From the NCBI GenBank assembly GCA_047602125.1, contig JASGIB010000001.1, forward strand, positions 930,001-994,000: a stretch of DNA of 64,000 nucleotides, given 5' to 3'. The position numbers and the translations under genes are program-made. The stretch's first letter is position 1, and every line of letters begins with the position of its first letter. Positions 52,275 to 60,871 of this stretch are shown here, piece after piece. The DNA is from Pseudoluteimonas sp047602125. GTDB taxonomy: Bacteria > Pseudomonadota > Gammaproteobacteria > Xanthomonadales > Xanthomonadaceae. The notes beneath the pieces are model-generated. The model was not told the origin of the DNA, searched no databases, and worked only from the letters and a program-made list of their open reading frames with translations.

Positions 52275-52745
52275 ATGGATTCCGCATCGAACGCTTCCAC
52301 CCCGCGGCCTCGCGGCCTGCTCGGTTGGCGCCTGCTCGCGCTGGTCTACGACTTCTTCCCGGTGCTGGCGTTGTGGATGCTGCTGTCGACGGCCTTCACC
52401 CTCGGCCACACCTTCCTCGGCCACCACGTCGCGCGGCAGAACATCGCGCCGTTCAGCGCGTTGCAGTGGCTGCTGTGGCTGTGCTGCTGGGCCGTCACCG
52501 GCCTCTACGCGACGATCAGCTGGCGGCGCGGCGGCGCGACGCTCGGGATGCGCCCGTGGCGGCTGCGCGTGGCGTCGGCCGATGGTGGAAGCGCATCGCT
52601 CGCCGCGTTGTGGAAACGCTACGCCGTCGGCACCTTGTCGCTGCTGCTGGCCGGCGCGGGCTTCTGGTGGGCCTTGTTCGACCGCGAACGCCTGACCTGG
52701 CACGACCGCGCGAGCGGCACACGGATGCTGCGCCGGAAACCCTAG
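52275..52745 (+). CDS. RDD family membrane protein
   Basis: A 156-residue integral membrane protein with three hydrophobic segments: LLALVYDFFPVLALWMLLST, ALQWLLWLCCWAVTGLYATI and YAVGTLSLLLAGAGFWWALF. The RDD hallmarks are the Arg and Asp of GWRLLALVYDFFPV and a later Asp near HDRASGTRML. RDD proteins are thought to take part in transport or membrane processes, but the role is undefined. It is divergent from xerD (44 bp apart) and its stop overlaps the convergent lptG stop by 4 bp. Confidence 0.85.
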   Translation: MDSASNASTPRPRGLLGWRLLALVYDFFPVLALWMLLSTAFTLGHTFLGHHVARQNIAPFSALQWLLWLCCWAVTGLYATISWRRGGATLGMRPWRLRVASADGGSASLAALWKRYAVGTLSLLLAGAGFWWALFDRERLTWHDRASGTRMLRRKP

Positions 52746-53842
52746 CCGGAGCGTCGCCGGAACAGCGCCGCCGACACCGCGAGCATGATCGCCGGCGGGA
52801 TCAGGTAGGCGAGCCGGAAATCGAACTTGTACACGCCGGCGAGCTGCACGAACTGGGATTGCAGCAGCCAGAAGCAGAGCGCGAAGATGATGCCGATGAA
52901 CAGGCGCTTGCCCAGCCCGCCGCTGCGCAACGAACCGAACGCGAACGGCACCGCGGCCAGGCACAGCGCGAGCACGTTGAGCGGATAGAACCAGCGCCCC
53001 CAGTAATGCTCCTCGTACTCGCTGGCATCGAGGCCGTTGCGCTTGCGGTAGGCGATGCTGCGGCTGAGCTCGCTCGCGGGCAGGTAGCGCGGGCGGGCGA
53101 CGCTGGCCGCGAGCGCGGTTTCGTCGAGCTTCGAGGCCCAGTGTTCCTCCAGCGCCTCGGTTTCGGCGACCGAACGCTTGTCGAACCAGGTGCGCTTGAC
53201 GTCGTGCAGCAGCCAGCCGCCGCTGTGGTGCTCGGCGCTGGCCGCGCGGGCGATCGATTCGAGCCGGCCGTCCTTGGCGAATTCGTACAGGCGCACGCCC
53301 TGCAGTTCGAGGTAGCGCGCGCCGCCAGTGCCCTTCTGCTGCCCGGTCTGCGCGTTGAGGAAGGTATCGCCCTCGCGCGCCCACAGCCCGCTGTACTGGG
53401 CCACGATCATGTCGTTGGACTTGGCCGAGGCTTTCAGCGAATCGGCGCGCTGCTGTCCCCAGGGCCCGAGGGTTTCGCCGTTCACCACCATCAGCACGGT
53501 CAGCAGCGCGAGGGAACCGGCGACGGCGATGCTCAGGCGCCGCCGCGACAGGCCCAGCGCGCGCAACGCGGTCAGCTCCGAGCTCGCGGCGAGCTGGCCC
53601 AGGCCCATCAGCGCGCCGATCACCGCGGCGGTCGGGAACAGCATGTAGGCGCGGCGCGGAACGCTCAGCGCCACCACCGCCACCACGCTGCCGAAACCGT
53701 AATGCCCGGTGCCGACGTCGCCCAGTTCGGTGACCACGGCCATCACCACGTCGAGCCCGATCAGCACCGCCCAGGTCAGCAACACCGTGCCCAGCAGCAC
53801 GCGCGCGAGGTAAAGGTCGTGGATCTTCGGGAACGGCTTCAT
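52742..53842 (-). CDS. lptG: LPS export permease LptG
   Basis: Half of the LptB2FG ABC transporter that extracts LPS from the inner membrane. The 366-residue YjgP/YjgQ family protein has N-terminal membrane segments (LYLARVLLGTVLLTWAVLIG, AYMLFPTAAVIGALMGLGQL), the coupling region SSELTALRALGLSRRRLSIA, a periplasmic beta-jellyroll (GARYLELQGVRLYEFAKDGR, AEHHSGGWLLHDVKRTWFDK) and C-terminal segments with the conserved FGSLRSGGLGKRLFIGIIFA. The start overlaps the lptF stop as ATGA. Confidence 0.93.
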   Translation of the reverse strand: MKPFPKIHDLYLARVLLGTVLLTWAVLIGLDVVMAVVTELGDVGTGHYGFGSVVAVVALSVPRRAYMLFPTAAVIGALMGLGQLAASSELTALRALGLSRRRLSIAVAGSLALLTVLMVVNGETLGPWGQQRADSLKASAKSNDMIVAQYSGLWAREGDTFLNAQTGQQKGTGGARYLELQGVRLYEFAKDGRLESIARAASAEHHSGGWLLHDVKRTWFDKRSVAETEALEEHWASKLDETALAASVARPRYLPASELSRSIAYRKRNGLDASEYEEHYWGRWFYPLNVLALCLAAVPFAFGSLRSGGLGKRLFIGIIFALCFWLLQSQFVQLAGVYKFDFRLAYLIPPAIMLAVSAALFRRRSG

Positions 53843-54921
53843 GCGTGCCTCCGCGGGCGGCGCACGCTGCCGTCGCGCACGTACAGCCAGGTGCCGAGGG
53901 CGAGCAGCGGCAACAGCAGCCACCACAGGCCGGCCGCCATCGGCAATTTGCCGCTGCCGAGCCAATCGGTGCCGAGCAGCATCAGGTTCATGCCGAACAG
54001 ATAGGCGAGGAAACCCAGCAGCAGCCTGCCGTAACGCGCCTGGCGCGGCGAACTGCGCGCCAGCGGCACCGCCATCAGCGCGAACGCCAGCGCCAGCAGC
54101 GGCGGGGCGATGCGGAAATGCAGTTGCGCGCCGGCCTGTGCGCGCGGATCGGAGAACAATTCCGTGGTCGGCAGGCCCTGCGGATTGCGCGGGCCGTCCT
54201 CGGCCTTGGCCATCGGCATGCGCAATTCGTTGCTGGCGTAGCGCATCAGGCGGTAGTCGCGGCCGGCATCGAGCGGACCCTCGACCCGGAACCCGTCCTT
54301 GAGGTCGAGGAAACGCTGGCTGCCGCCCTCAATCTTCAGCGAACCGCCGGTGGCTGTGGTCACGTCGAGGCGATCCTTGTCCTGGCGGTAGACGAAGATG
54401 CGCTGCAGGTGGGTGCCGTCGTTCGACATCGCGCCGACGTAGACCACGCCCTTGCCGCCGGGGAGTTCGGTGAAGCGCCCCGCGTCCAGCCCCGCGACCA
54501 GCAGGTTGCGGTTGCCGGCGGCGATCATGTCGTCCGAGGTGCGCTTCGCCCATGGCCCCAGCCACAGCGAACAGACCGCGATCAGCCCGACCATCGGCAA
54601 CACCAGCCAGGCCCAGGGCCGCAACAGGCGCCCCGGCCCGACCCCGGCCGCGGTCAGCACCGGCATTTCCGAGTCGCGGTACAGGCGCCCGAAGCCGAGC
54701 AGCAGGCCGATCATCAAGCCCAGCGGCAGGATCATCGGCATGTAGCGGATGGTCTGCAGCCCCATCTGCGACAGCATCAGCCCGGCCGGCACCCGGCCGC
54801 GCGCGATGTCGCCCAGCACGTCGGTGAACACGCCGCCGAGGCTGACGATGAACAGCACGATCAGCGCGGCGAACGTGGCCTGGGCCAGTTCGCGCAACAG
54901 GTAGCGGTCGAGCTTGAGCAT
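53839..54921 (-). CDS. lptF: LPS export permease LptF
   Basis: The other transmembrane half of LptB2FG. The 360-residue protein begins MLKLDRYLLRELAQATFAAL, the usual LptF start, with membrane segments FAALIVLFIVSLGGVFTDVL and MILPLGLMIGLLLGFGRLYR. It continues with the motif RDSEMPVLTAAGVGPGRLLR, a periplasmic domain including GGKGVVYVGAMSNDGTHLQR, and C-terminal segments (IAPPLLALAFALMAVPLARS). An upstream in-frame ATG is ignored, since its extra 54 codons overlap the pepA promoter region. It is divergent from pepA, the same lptFG/pepA arrangement as in E. coli. Confidence 0.94.
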   Translation of the reverse strand: MLKLDRYLLRELAQATFAALIVLFIVSLGGVFTDVLGDIARGRVPAGLMLSQMGLQTIRYMPMILPLGLMIGLLLGFGRLYRDSEMPVLTAAGVGPGRLLRPWAWLVLPMVGLIAVCSLWLGPWAKRTSDDMIAAGNRNLLVAGLDAGRFTELPGGKGVVYVGAMSNDGTHLQRIFVYRQDKDRLDVTTATGGSLKIEGGSQRFLDLKDGFRVEGPLDAGRDYRLMRYASNELRMPMAKAEDGPRNPQGLPTTELFSDPRAQAGAQLHFRIAPPLLALAFALMAVPLARSSPRQARYGRLLLGFLAYLFGMNLMLLGTDWLGSGKLPMAAGLWWLLLPLLALGTWLYVRDGSVRRPRRHA

Positions 54922-55049
54922 CGCGCTCCGTGACGGAATGGGGGACGTGCGCCTCGCGGCTTGCACTACACTTCTCGGTTCGCCGGCATCGGCCTCGAAT
55001 GCCGCCGCGAACAGACACGATCTTACTGAATCCGCCCGGGAATCCGTCG

Positions 55050-56531
55050 ATGAGCCTTGAATTCGCCCTGAACGCCACCGCACCCACCGCCGCCGCCGTC
55101 GACTGCGTGGTGGTCGGAGCCTTCGCCGACGGCAGCCTGACCCCGGCCGCGCAGGCCCTGGATGGCGCCAGCGGCGGCCGCATCGCGGCCATGGTCAAGA
55201 GCGGCGACGTCTCCGGCAAGACCGGCAGGACCGCCCTGCTCCACGACCTCGCCGGCGTCGCCGCCCCGCGCGTGCTGGTGGTCGGCCTCGGCGAGGCCGG
55301 CAAGTTCGGCGTCGCGCAGTACCTGAAGGCCGTGGGCGATGCCGCGCGCACGCTCAAGGGCGGCCCGGCGAAATCCGCGCTGTTCACCCTCGCCGAAGTG
55401 GCGGTGAAGGACCGCGATGCGGCCTGGAACATCCGTTCCGCCGCGATCGCATCCGACCACGCCTGCTACCGCTACGTCGCCACCCTCGGCGAGAAGAACA
55501 AGAAGCGCGACGAAAAGGGTCTGGAGCGCTTCGAGATTTCCGGTTCCGACAAGGCCGCATTGGCGCAGGGCATCGCCATCGCCGCTGGCGTGCAGTTCAC
55601 CCGCGAGCTCGGCAACCTGCCGCCGAACGTGTGCAACCCCGCCTACATCGCGCAGCAGGCGCAGGAATTCGCGGCGAAAAGCGACAAGGTCGAATGCGAG
55701 GTGCTCGACGACGCAATGATGGAGTCGCTCGGCATGGGTTCGCTGCTCGCCGTCGCGCGCGGTTCGGCGCAGCGCCCGCGCCTGGTCGTGCTGAAGTTCA
55801 ACAATGGCGGCGATGCCAAGCCGTATGTCCTCGTCGGCAAGGGCATCACCTTCGACACCGGCGGCGTCAACCTGAAGACGCAGGGCGGCATCGAGGAAAT
55901 GAAGTACGACATGTGCGGCGCGGGCACGGTGCTCGGCACCTTCGTCGCCGCGGTCGGCATGCAGTTGCCGGTGAACCTCGTCTGCATCGCCGCCGCGGTG
56001 GAGAACGCCATCGACGGCAACGCCTATCGTCCGTCCGACGTGATCACCAGCATGAGCGGCAAGACCATCGAGGTCGGCAATACCGACGCCGAGGGCCGCC
56101 TGATCCTCTGCGATGCCTTGACCTATGCGCAGCGTTTCGAACCGCAGGCGCTCATCGACGTCGCCACCCTGACCGGCGCCTGCGTGGTCGCGCTGGGCAA
56201 ATACGCCGCCGGGGTGATGACCAAGGGCGACGACGACCTCGCGCGCGAACTCATCGCCGCCGGCGAAACCACCTTCGACCGCGCGTGGCAGCTGCCGCTC
56301 TGGGACGAATACCAGGGCATGCTCGATTCGCAGTTCGCCGACGTCTACAACATCGGCGGGCGCTGGGCCGGCGCGATCACCGCCGGCTGCTTCCTCTCGC
56401 GCTTCACCGAGGGCCAGCGTTGGGCGCACATGGACATCGCCGGCGTCGCCAACGGCGACGGCAAGATGGGCATGGCCACCGGCCGGCCGGTCGGTTTGCT
56501 GTCGCAGTGGTTGCTGGATCGGGCCGGATGA
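55050..56531 (+). CDS. pepA: Leucyl (cytosol) aminopeptidase PepA
   Basis: Dizinc M17 aminopeptidase; in E. coli it also binds DNA and aids Xer recombination at plasmid sites. The 493-residue protein has an N-terminal alpha/beta domain (CVVVGAFADGSLTPAAQALD, RVLVVGLGEAGKFG) and the catalytic domain with VLVGKGITFDTGGVNLKTQG (metal-binding Lys and Asp), MKYDMCGAGTVLGTF and the signature NTDAEGRLILCDALTY. The start MSLEFALNATAP is chosen over an ATG at 54930 because the extra 40 residues look non-coding. holC and valS follow, as in other gammaproteobacteria. Confidence 0.96.
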   Translation: MSLEFALNATAPTAAAVDCVVVGAFADGSLTPAAQALDGASGGRIAAMVKSGDVSGKTGRTALLHDLAGVAAPRVLVVGLGEAGKFGVAQYLKAVGDAARTLKGGPAKSALFTLAEVAVKDRDAAWNIRSAAIASDHACYRYVATLGEKNKKRDEKGLERFEISGSDKAALAQGIAIAAGVQFTRELGNLPPNVCNPAYIAQQAQEFAAKSDKVECEVLDDAMMESLGMGSLLAVARGSAQRPRLVVLKFNNGGDAKPYVLVGKGITFDTGGVNLKTQGGIEEMKYDMCGAGTVLGTFVAAVGMQLPVNLVCIAAAVENAIDGNAYRPSDVITSMSGKTIEVGNTDAEGRLILCDALTYAQRFEPQALIDVATLTGACVVALGKYAAGVMTKGDDDLARELIAAGETTFDRAWQLPLWDEYQGMLDSQFADVYNIGGRWAGAITAGCFLSRFTEGQRWAHMDIAGVANGDGKMGMATGRPVGLLSQWLLDRAG

Positions 56532-56537
56532 GCCCTT

Positions 56538-56593
56538 GTAGGAGCGCCTTCAGGCGCGACGGTTCCGTTCGTCGCGGCTAAAGCCGCTCCTAC
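56538..56593. repeat. GTAG-type REP pair between pepA and holC
   Basis: GTAGGAGCGCCTTCAGGCGC... (56538-56560) and the inverse arm GTCGCGGCTAAAGCCGCTCC... (56571-56593), separated by 10 bp. The two arms have different internal hairpin stems (GCGCC/GGCGC and GCGGCT/AGCCGC) but the same GTAGGAGC head. It starts 6 bp after the pepA stop and ends 10 bp before the holC start. Confidence 0.88.
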
Positions 56594-56603
56594 GATCACG
56601 ACC

Positions 56604-57029
56604 ATGCCTCGCGCCGACTTCTACCTGATCGACAAGCCGCGCTTCCGCGAGGAACCGCTGCTGCTGGTGTGCGAACTCGCGCGCAAGGCGACCGACGCCG
56701 GGCAGCACACGCTGGTGCTGGTGCGCGATGCGGCGCAGGCCGAGGCGCTGGACGACCTGCTGTGGTCGTTCGATCCGGACGCCTACGTGCCGCACCAGAT
56801 CGCCGGCGCGGACGAGGACGAAGAGGAAGCCTCGGTGCTGATCGCTTCGCCGGAGACGGATGCGCCGCCACGGCCGCTGCTGATCAACCTGCGCGATGCC
56901 GCGCCGGTCGGGAGCTTCGAACGCGTGCTGGAAGTGGTGCCGGCCGACGAATCCGCGCGCGGTCCGCTGCGCGAACGCTGGAAGCATTACCAGTCGCTCG
57001 GTTTCGAGTTGAAAAAACACGACATGTAG
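56604..57029 (+). CDS. holC: DNA polymerase III chi subunit HolC
   Basis: Clamp-loader accessory subunit that links the psi subunit to single-strand-binding protein. The 141-residue protein has ADFYLIDKPRFREEPLLLVC, LARKATDAGQHTLVLVRDAA, the conserved LDDLLWSFDPDAYVPHQIAG, and VLEVVPADESARGPLRERWK near the end. The DLLW and FVPH-type motifs are diagnostic of chi. It lies between pepA and valS, the conserved order; a candidate psi gene is found about 3.5 kb downstream. Confidence 0.95.
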   Translation: MPRADFYLIDKPRFREEPLLLVCELARKATDAGQHTLVLVRDAAQAEALDDLLWSFDPDAYVPHQIAGADEDEEEASVLIASPETDAPPRPLLINLRDAAPVGSFERVLEVVPADESARGPLRERWKHYQSLGFELKKHDM

Positions 57030-57034
57030 AGGCT

Positions 57035-57124
57035 GTCATTCCCGCGAAGGCGGGAATCCAGCGTCTTTGCTTTTCCCGACAATCCACGCGAAAGACACTG
57101 GATGCCCGCTTGCGCGGGCATGAC
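57035..57124. repeat. Short hairpin-arm element, copy D (90 bp)
   Basis: The left arm GTCATTCCCGCGAAGGCG... is at 57035-57061; the right arm CTGGATGCCCGCTTGCG... ending CGGGCATGAC is at 57098-57124; the core is 36 bp. As in copy B, the right hairpin stem carries the paired change to ATGCCCGC/GCGGGCAT. It begins 5 bp after the holC stop and ends 12 bp before the valS start, so it makes up almost all of the valS leader. Confidence 0.9.
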
Positions 57125-57136
57125 GAGCAAGAACGC

Positions 57137-59911
57137 ATGACCACCCTCGCCCCCGGCTACGAACCCAAGTCCTTCGAATCCCGCCTGTACGCGCAATGGG
57201 AAGCCAGCGGCGCGTTCGCGCCCAGTGGCAACGGCCCGGCGTACACCATCCTGCTACCGCCGCCGAACGTCACCGGCACCCTGCACATGGGCCACGCGTT
57301 CCAGCACACGCTCATGGACGCGCTGGTGCGCTACCACCGCATGCGCGGCTTCCGCACGCTGTGGCAGATGGGCACCGACCACGCCGGCATCGCGACGGAA
57401 ATGGTGGTGAGCCGCAACCTCGCGATCGAAGGCAAGGGCGAGACCCGCGATTCGCTCGGCCGCGACGCCTTCATCGAGAAAGTGTGGGAGTGGAAGCAGC
57501 AGTCCGGCGACACCATCGAGCGGCAGATGCGTCGGCTCGGCGCCAGCGGCGACTGGTCGCGCAGCGTGTTCACCATGGATCCGATGGCCTCGAACGCGAT
57601 TACCGAGGCCTTCGTGCGCCTGCACGAGCAAGGACTGATCTATCGCGGCCAGCGCCTGGTGAACTGGGATCCGGTGCTGAAGACCGCGATTTCCGATCTT
57701 GAAGTCGCGAGCGAGGAAGAGAACGGATTCCTGTGGTCGATTTCCTATCCGCTCAGCGACGGCAGCAGCACGCTGGTGGTCGCGACGACGCGCCCTGAAA
57801 CCATGCTCGGCGACACCGCGGTGATGGTGCATCCCGAGGACGAACGCTACGCGCACCTGGTCGGCAAGACCGTGCGCCTGCCGCTGACCAATCGAGAAAT
57901 CCCGGTGATCGCGGACGATTACGTCGACCGTGAATTCGGCACCGGCGTGGTCAAGGTCACGCCCGCGCACGATTTCAACGACTACGCGGTTGGCCAGCGC
58001 CACGGCCTGCCGATGATCAATATCTTCAGCGACGAAGCGAAGGTGATTGCTTCGCGCGAGGACATTCCCGCCGCATATCGCGGACTGGATCGCTTCGAAG
58101 CGCGCAAGGCGATCGTCGCCGACCTCGAAGCCGCGGGCCTGCTGGTCGAAATCAAGCCGCACAAGCTGCAGGTGCCGCGCGGCGATCGCAGCGGCCAGGT
58201 GATCGAACCGTTCCTGACGGACCAGTGGTTCGTGAAAATGGACGATCTCGCGAAACGCGGCCTGGAACTCGTCGAGTCGGGCAAAGTGAAATTCGTCCCG
58301 CCCAACTGGATCAACACCTATCGCCACTGGCTGGAGAACATCCAGGACTGGACGATCAGCCGCCAGCTCTGGTGGGGCCATCGCATTCCCGCGTGGTTCG
58401 ATGATGCCGGCAAGGTTTACGTCGGCCGCAGCGAACAAGAAGTGCGCGCGACGCATGGCCTCGGCGACGCGCCGTTGCGCCAGGATCCGGACGTGCTGGA
58501 AACCTGGTTCTCCTCGGCGATGTTCCCGTTCAGCACGCAAGGCTGGCCGGACGAGGACGCGATGGGCGAACTCGGCTTCGACATCGCGCTGCCGACCAGC
58601 GTGCTGGTGACTGGCTTCGACATCATCTTCTTCTGGGTCGCGCGCATGATCATGATGACCGACCAGCTGGTCGGCCGCGTGCCGTTCCGCGACGTCTACA
58701 TCACCGGCCTCGTGCGCGACGCGCATGGCCAGAAGATGTCGAAATCGAAGGGCAACGTGCTGGATCCGCTCGACATCATCGACGGCATCAGCGCGGACGC
58801 GCTGGTGGCCAAGCGCACCACCGGCCTGATGAAGCCGCAGGATGCGCCGAAGATCGAAAAGGCCACGCGCAAGGAATTCCCCGAGGGCATCAACGCCCAC
58901 GGCGCCGATGCGCTGCGCTTCACCATGGCCGCGCTGGCCGGCCCGGGCCGCGACATCAAGTTCGACCTGTCGCGCGCCGAGGGCTACAAGAACTTCTGTA
59001 ACAAGTTGTGGAATGCGACCCGCTTCGCGCTGATGAATGTCGGGGAAGCATCGTTCTCCGGAGCGCCGCAGCCGAAGACCGACGCGGAAAAGTGGATCCT
59101 CGCCCAGCTCGATCGCACCTGCGCCGAGGCCGCGGTGCACTTCGCCGACTACCGCTTCGACCTGCTCGCGCAATGCCTGTACGAATTCGCCTGGAACCAG
59201 CTCTGCGACTGGTTCGTGGAACTGGCCAAGCCCGCGCTCAACGGCGACGACGCCGAAGCCGCGGATTCTACGCGGCACACGCTGCTTTACGTGCTCGATG
59301 CGCTGCTGCGCCTGCTGCACCCGCTGGTGCCGTTCGTCACCGAGGAGTTGTGGCAGGCGGTCGCGGCCAGGCTCGGCAAGTCGGGCAGCATCATGCTGCA
59401 GCCGTACCCGCAGGCCGGCGAGATCGACACCTCTGCGTTCGCGCAGGCCGATGCCGACATCGAATGGCTCAAGTCGATGGTCGGCGCGGTGCGCCGCATC
59501 CGCAGCGAACTCGGCGTCTCGCCTTCGAAGCAGGTCTCGCTGCTGTTGCGCGGCGGCAACGGCGAGGATGCAGCGCGCATCGCCCGCCTCGACGCGCAAC
59601 TGCGCTTCCTGTGCCGGCTCGAACGCATCGAGGCGATTTCCGGCGAACCGCCCGCGGCCGCGCCCGCCGTGGTCGGCGAACTGCAATTGTTCGTGCCCCT
59701 GCAAGGACTGGTCGACCTCGATGCCGAGCGCGTGCGGCTCGACAAGGAAATCGCCAAGGTGGCGGCCGAGAAGGAAAAGAGCGAAGCCAAGCTGGCGAAG
59801 TTCGGCGCCGGCGTGCCGGCCGCGGTGGTGGAACAGGAACGCGCGCGACTGGTCGACTGGAGTTCGAAGCTGGAAGCGCTGGCCTCGCAGCGCGCGCGGC
59901 TGGGCCAGTAG
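57137..59911 (+). CDS. valS: Valyl-tRNA synthetase
   Basis: Class I aminoacyl-tRNA synthetase charging tRNA-Val. The 924-residue protein has the HIGH motif as PPPNVTGTLHMGHAFQ, the CP1 editing domain with ATTRPETMLGDTAVMVHP and TPAHDFNDYAVGQRHGLP, LWWGHRIPAWF, and the KMSKS motif DAHGQKMSKSKGNVLDP. It ends with an anticodon-binding domain and a C-terminal coiled coil (LDKEIAKVAAEKEKSEAKLA). The start MTTLAPGYEPKSFESRLYAQ fits the family; the frame is open upstream through the repeat but has no better start. The ribosome-binding site is weak (GAGCAAG). Confidence 0.97.
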   Translation: MTTLAPGYEPKSFESRLYAQWEASGAFAPSGNGPAYTILLPPPNVTGTLHMGHAFQHTLMDALVRYHRMRGFRTLWQMGTDHAGIATEMVVSRNLAIEGKGETRDSLGRDAFIEKVWEWKQQSGDTIERQMRRLGASGDWSRSVFTMDPMASNAITEAFVRLHEQGLIYRGQRLVNWDPVLKTAISDLEVASEEENGFLWSISYPLSDGSSTLVVATTRPETMLGDTAVMVHPEDERYAHLVGKTVRLPLTNREIPVIADDYVDREFGTGVVKVTPAHDFNDYAVGQRHGLPMINIFSDEAKVIASREDIPAAYRGLDRFEARKAIVADLEAAGLLVEIKPHKLQVPRGDRSGQVIEPFLTDQWFVKMDDLAKRGLELVESGKVKFVPPNWINTYRHWLENIQDWTISRQLWWGHRIPAWFDDAGKVYVGRSEQEVRATHGLGDAPLRQDPDVLETWFSSAMFPFSTQGWPDEDAMGELGFDIALPTSVLVTGFDIIFFWVARMIMMTDQLVGRVPFRDVYITGLVRDAHGQKMSKSKGNVLDPLDIIDGISADALVAKRTTGLMKPQDAPKIEKATRKEFPEGINAHGADALRFTMAALAGPGRDIKFDLSRAEGYKNFCNKLWNATRFALMNVGEASFSGAPQPKTDAEKWILAQLDRTCAEAAVHFADYRFDLLAQCLYEFAWNQLCDWFVELAKPALNGDDAEAADSTRHTLLYVLDALLRLLHPLVPFVTEELWQAVAARLGKSGSIMLQPYPQAGEIDTSAFAQADADIEWLKSMVGAVRRIRSELGVSPSKQVSLLLRGGNGEDAARIARLDAQLRFLCRLERIEAISGEPPAAAPAVVGELQLFVPLQGLVDLDAERVRLDKEIAKVAAEKEKSEAKLAKFGAGVPAAVVEQERARLVDWSSKLEALASQRARLGQ

Positions 59912-60064
59912 AGCCTGTCCGAGACCGTCGCGAGCGATGGCAGATTGCGCGTGGCCGGAGCGCAGCCGCTGTTGACAGCCGAACGGCTGGCAAACCGCAG
60001 TTGACACGCAGTCAATGAGGATTCCGAGCACCGCACGCGCGCAAGCTGCCGAGCGCAGCAGGTC
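59912..60064. other. Intergenic gap between convergent valS and rimI
   Basis: No gene or clear terminator. Two TTGACA hexamers occur 29 bp apart (59972-59977 and 60001-60006); the second is part of a TTGAC-acgca-GTCAA palindrome (60001-60015). Both point away from any nearby start, so I do not call promoters. Confidence 0.4.
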
Positions 60065-60547
60065 TCAGTCGAGCAACTCCAACGCCATCACGATCGCGTC
60101 TTCGCGCCCGTGGTTCGGCGCCGGGTAATAGCGCGGGCGGCGCCCGATCTCGTTGAAACCCTCGTCGTGGTACAGGGCCATCGCGCGCGGGTTCGATGGC
60201 CGCACCTCGAGGAACACGCGCATCGCGCCGCCGCCGCGCGCGACCTTGAGCAACGCGCGCAGCATGCGCCGGCCGTGGCCATGTCCTTCCGCTTCCGGCG
60301 CGACGCAGATGTTCAATACGTGCGCTTCGCCGGCGGCGATGCCGAGCACGCCGTAGCCGAGCAATTCGCCCGCCGATTCCAGCACCCACATCGCATGCCC
60401 GGCCTGCAGGCAGTCGCGGAAGATGCCGCGCGTCCACGGGAAGGGATAGGCGCGGGTTTCGATGGCGACGACCGCGTCGAGGTCGCTCTCGCGCATCGGC
60501 CGCAGCGATGCGGCGGTCGCCTCATCGGCGGCAGGCTGGGCGCTCAT
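60065..60547 (-). CDS. rimI: Ribosomal-protein-alanine N-acetyltransferase RimI
   Basis: GNAT enzyme that acetylates the N-terminal alanine of ribosomal protein S18. The 160-residue protein has LRPMRESDLDAVVAIETRAY, PFPWTRGIFRDCLQAGHAMW, the acetyl-CoA motif CVAPEAEGHGHGRRMLRALL, FLEVRPSNPRAMALYHDEGF and RRPRYYPAPNHGREDAIVMA. The final YYP and REDA motifs are RimI-specific. The start MSAQPAADEAT overlaps the upstream stop (ATGA); a longer frame upstream is ignored. Confidence 0.95.
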   Translation of the reverse strand: MSAQPAADEATAASLRPMRESDLDAVVAIETRAYPFPWTRGIFRDCLQAGHAMWVLESAGELLGYGVLGIAAGEAHVLNICVAPEAEGHGHGRRMLRALLKVARGGGAMRVFLEVRPSNPRAMALYHDEGFNEIGRRPRYYPAPNHGREDAIVMALELLD

Positions 60548-60861
60548 CGCGAACGCGCTTGCACGCGCAAGGCGCGCAGGCGCGGCCACAGCGCGCGCTT
60601 GCCTGCGGGATCGCGACGCAGGGATTCCAGGTCCAGTGGCGGCAACGCCGCGGCGCCGGCGGCGCGCAGCAATGCGCGCATCAAGGGTTCCGGAGCAGGC
60701 CTGGATGGCGGCGCGACGACCGGAGCAGTTCGTGCCGGCGGGATTGGCGGTTCGACCCGTTCGACGGAATCGAGCACGGCCGGCGCATCCGTCCCGCGCA
60801 CGCGATACAGGCGATGGCCGAGTTCGGCCAGAACGTCGCGCTGGAACGGATCCCAGTTCAT
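60544..60861 (-). CDS. Putative divergent DNA polymerase III psi subunit (HolD-like)
   Basis: A 105-residue protein. Its N-terminus (NWDPFQRDVLAELGHRLYRV) resembles the chi-binding start of E. coli HolD (DWQLQQLGITQWSLRRP as I recall it), and its end (LESLRRDPAGKRALWPRLRA) strongly resembles the HolD C-terminal LRANPTARAALWQQI. The middle is a short Pro/Ala-rich linker where E. coli has a longer globular region. It is immediately upstream of rimI with an ATGA overlap, the same place as holD in E. coli, and holC is present in this window. I infer a minimal psi; the similarity is from memory and needs a profile search. Confidence 0.6.
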   Translation of the reverse strand: MNWDPFQRDVLAELGHRLYRVRGTDAPAVLDSVERVEPPIPPARTAPVVAPPSRPAPEPLMRALLRAAGAAALPPLDLESLRRDPAGKRALWPRLRALRVQARSR

Positions 60862-60871
60862 GCCGCCGTGC

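Noticed and set aside
59972..60015. Two TTGACA hexamers as promoters
   Set aside because: They lie between convergent genes with no downstream start and no matching -10 boxes at proper spacing.
57254..60031. A 925-codon open frame antisense to valS
   Set aside because: It runs opposite a complete valyl-tRNA synthetase and has no recognisable motif or sensible start.
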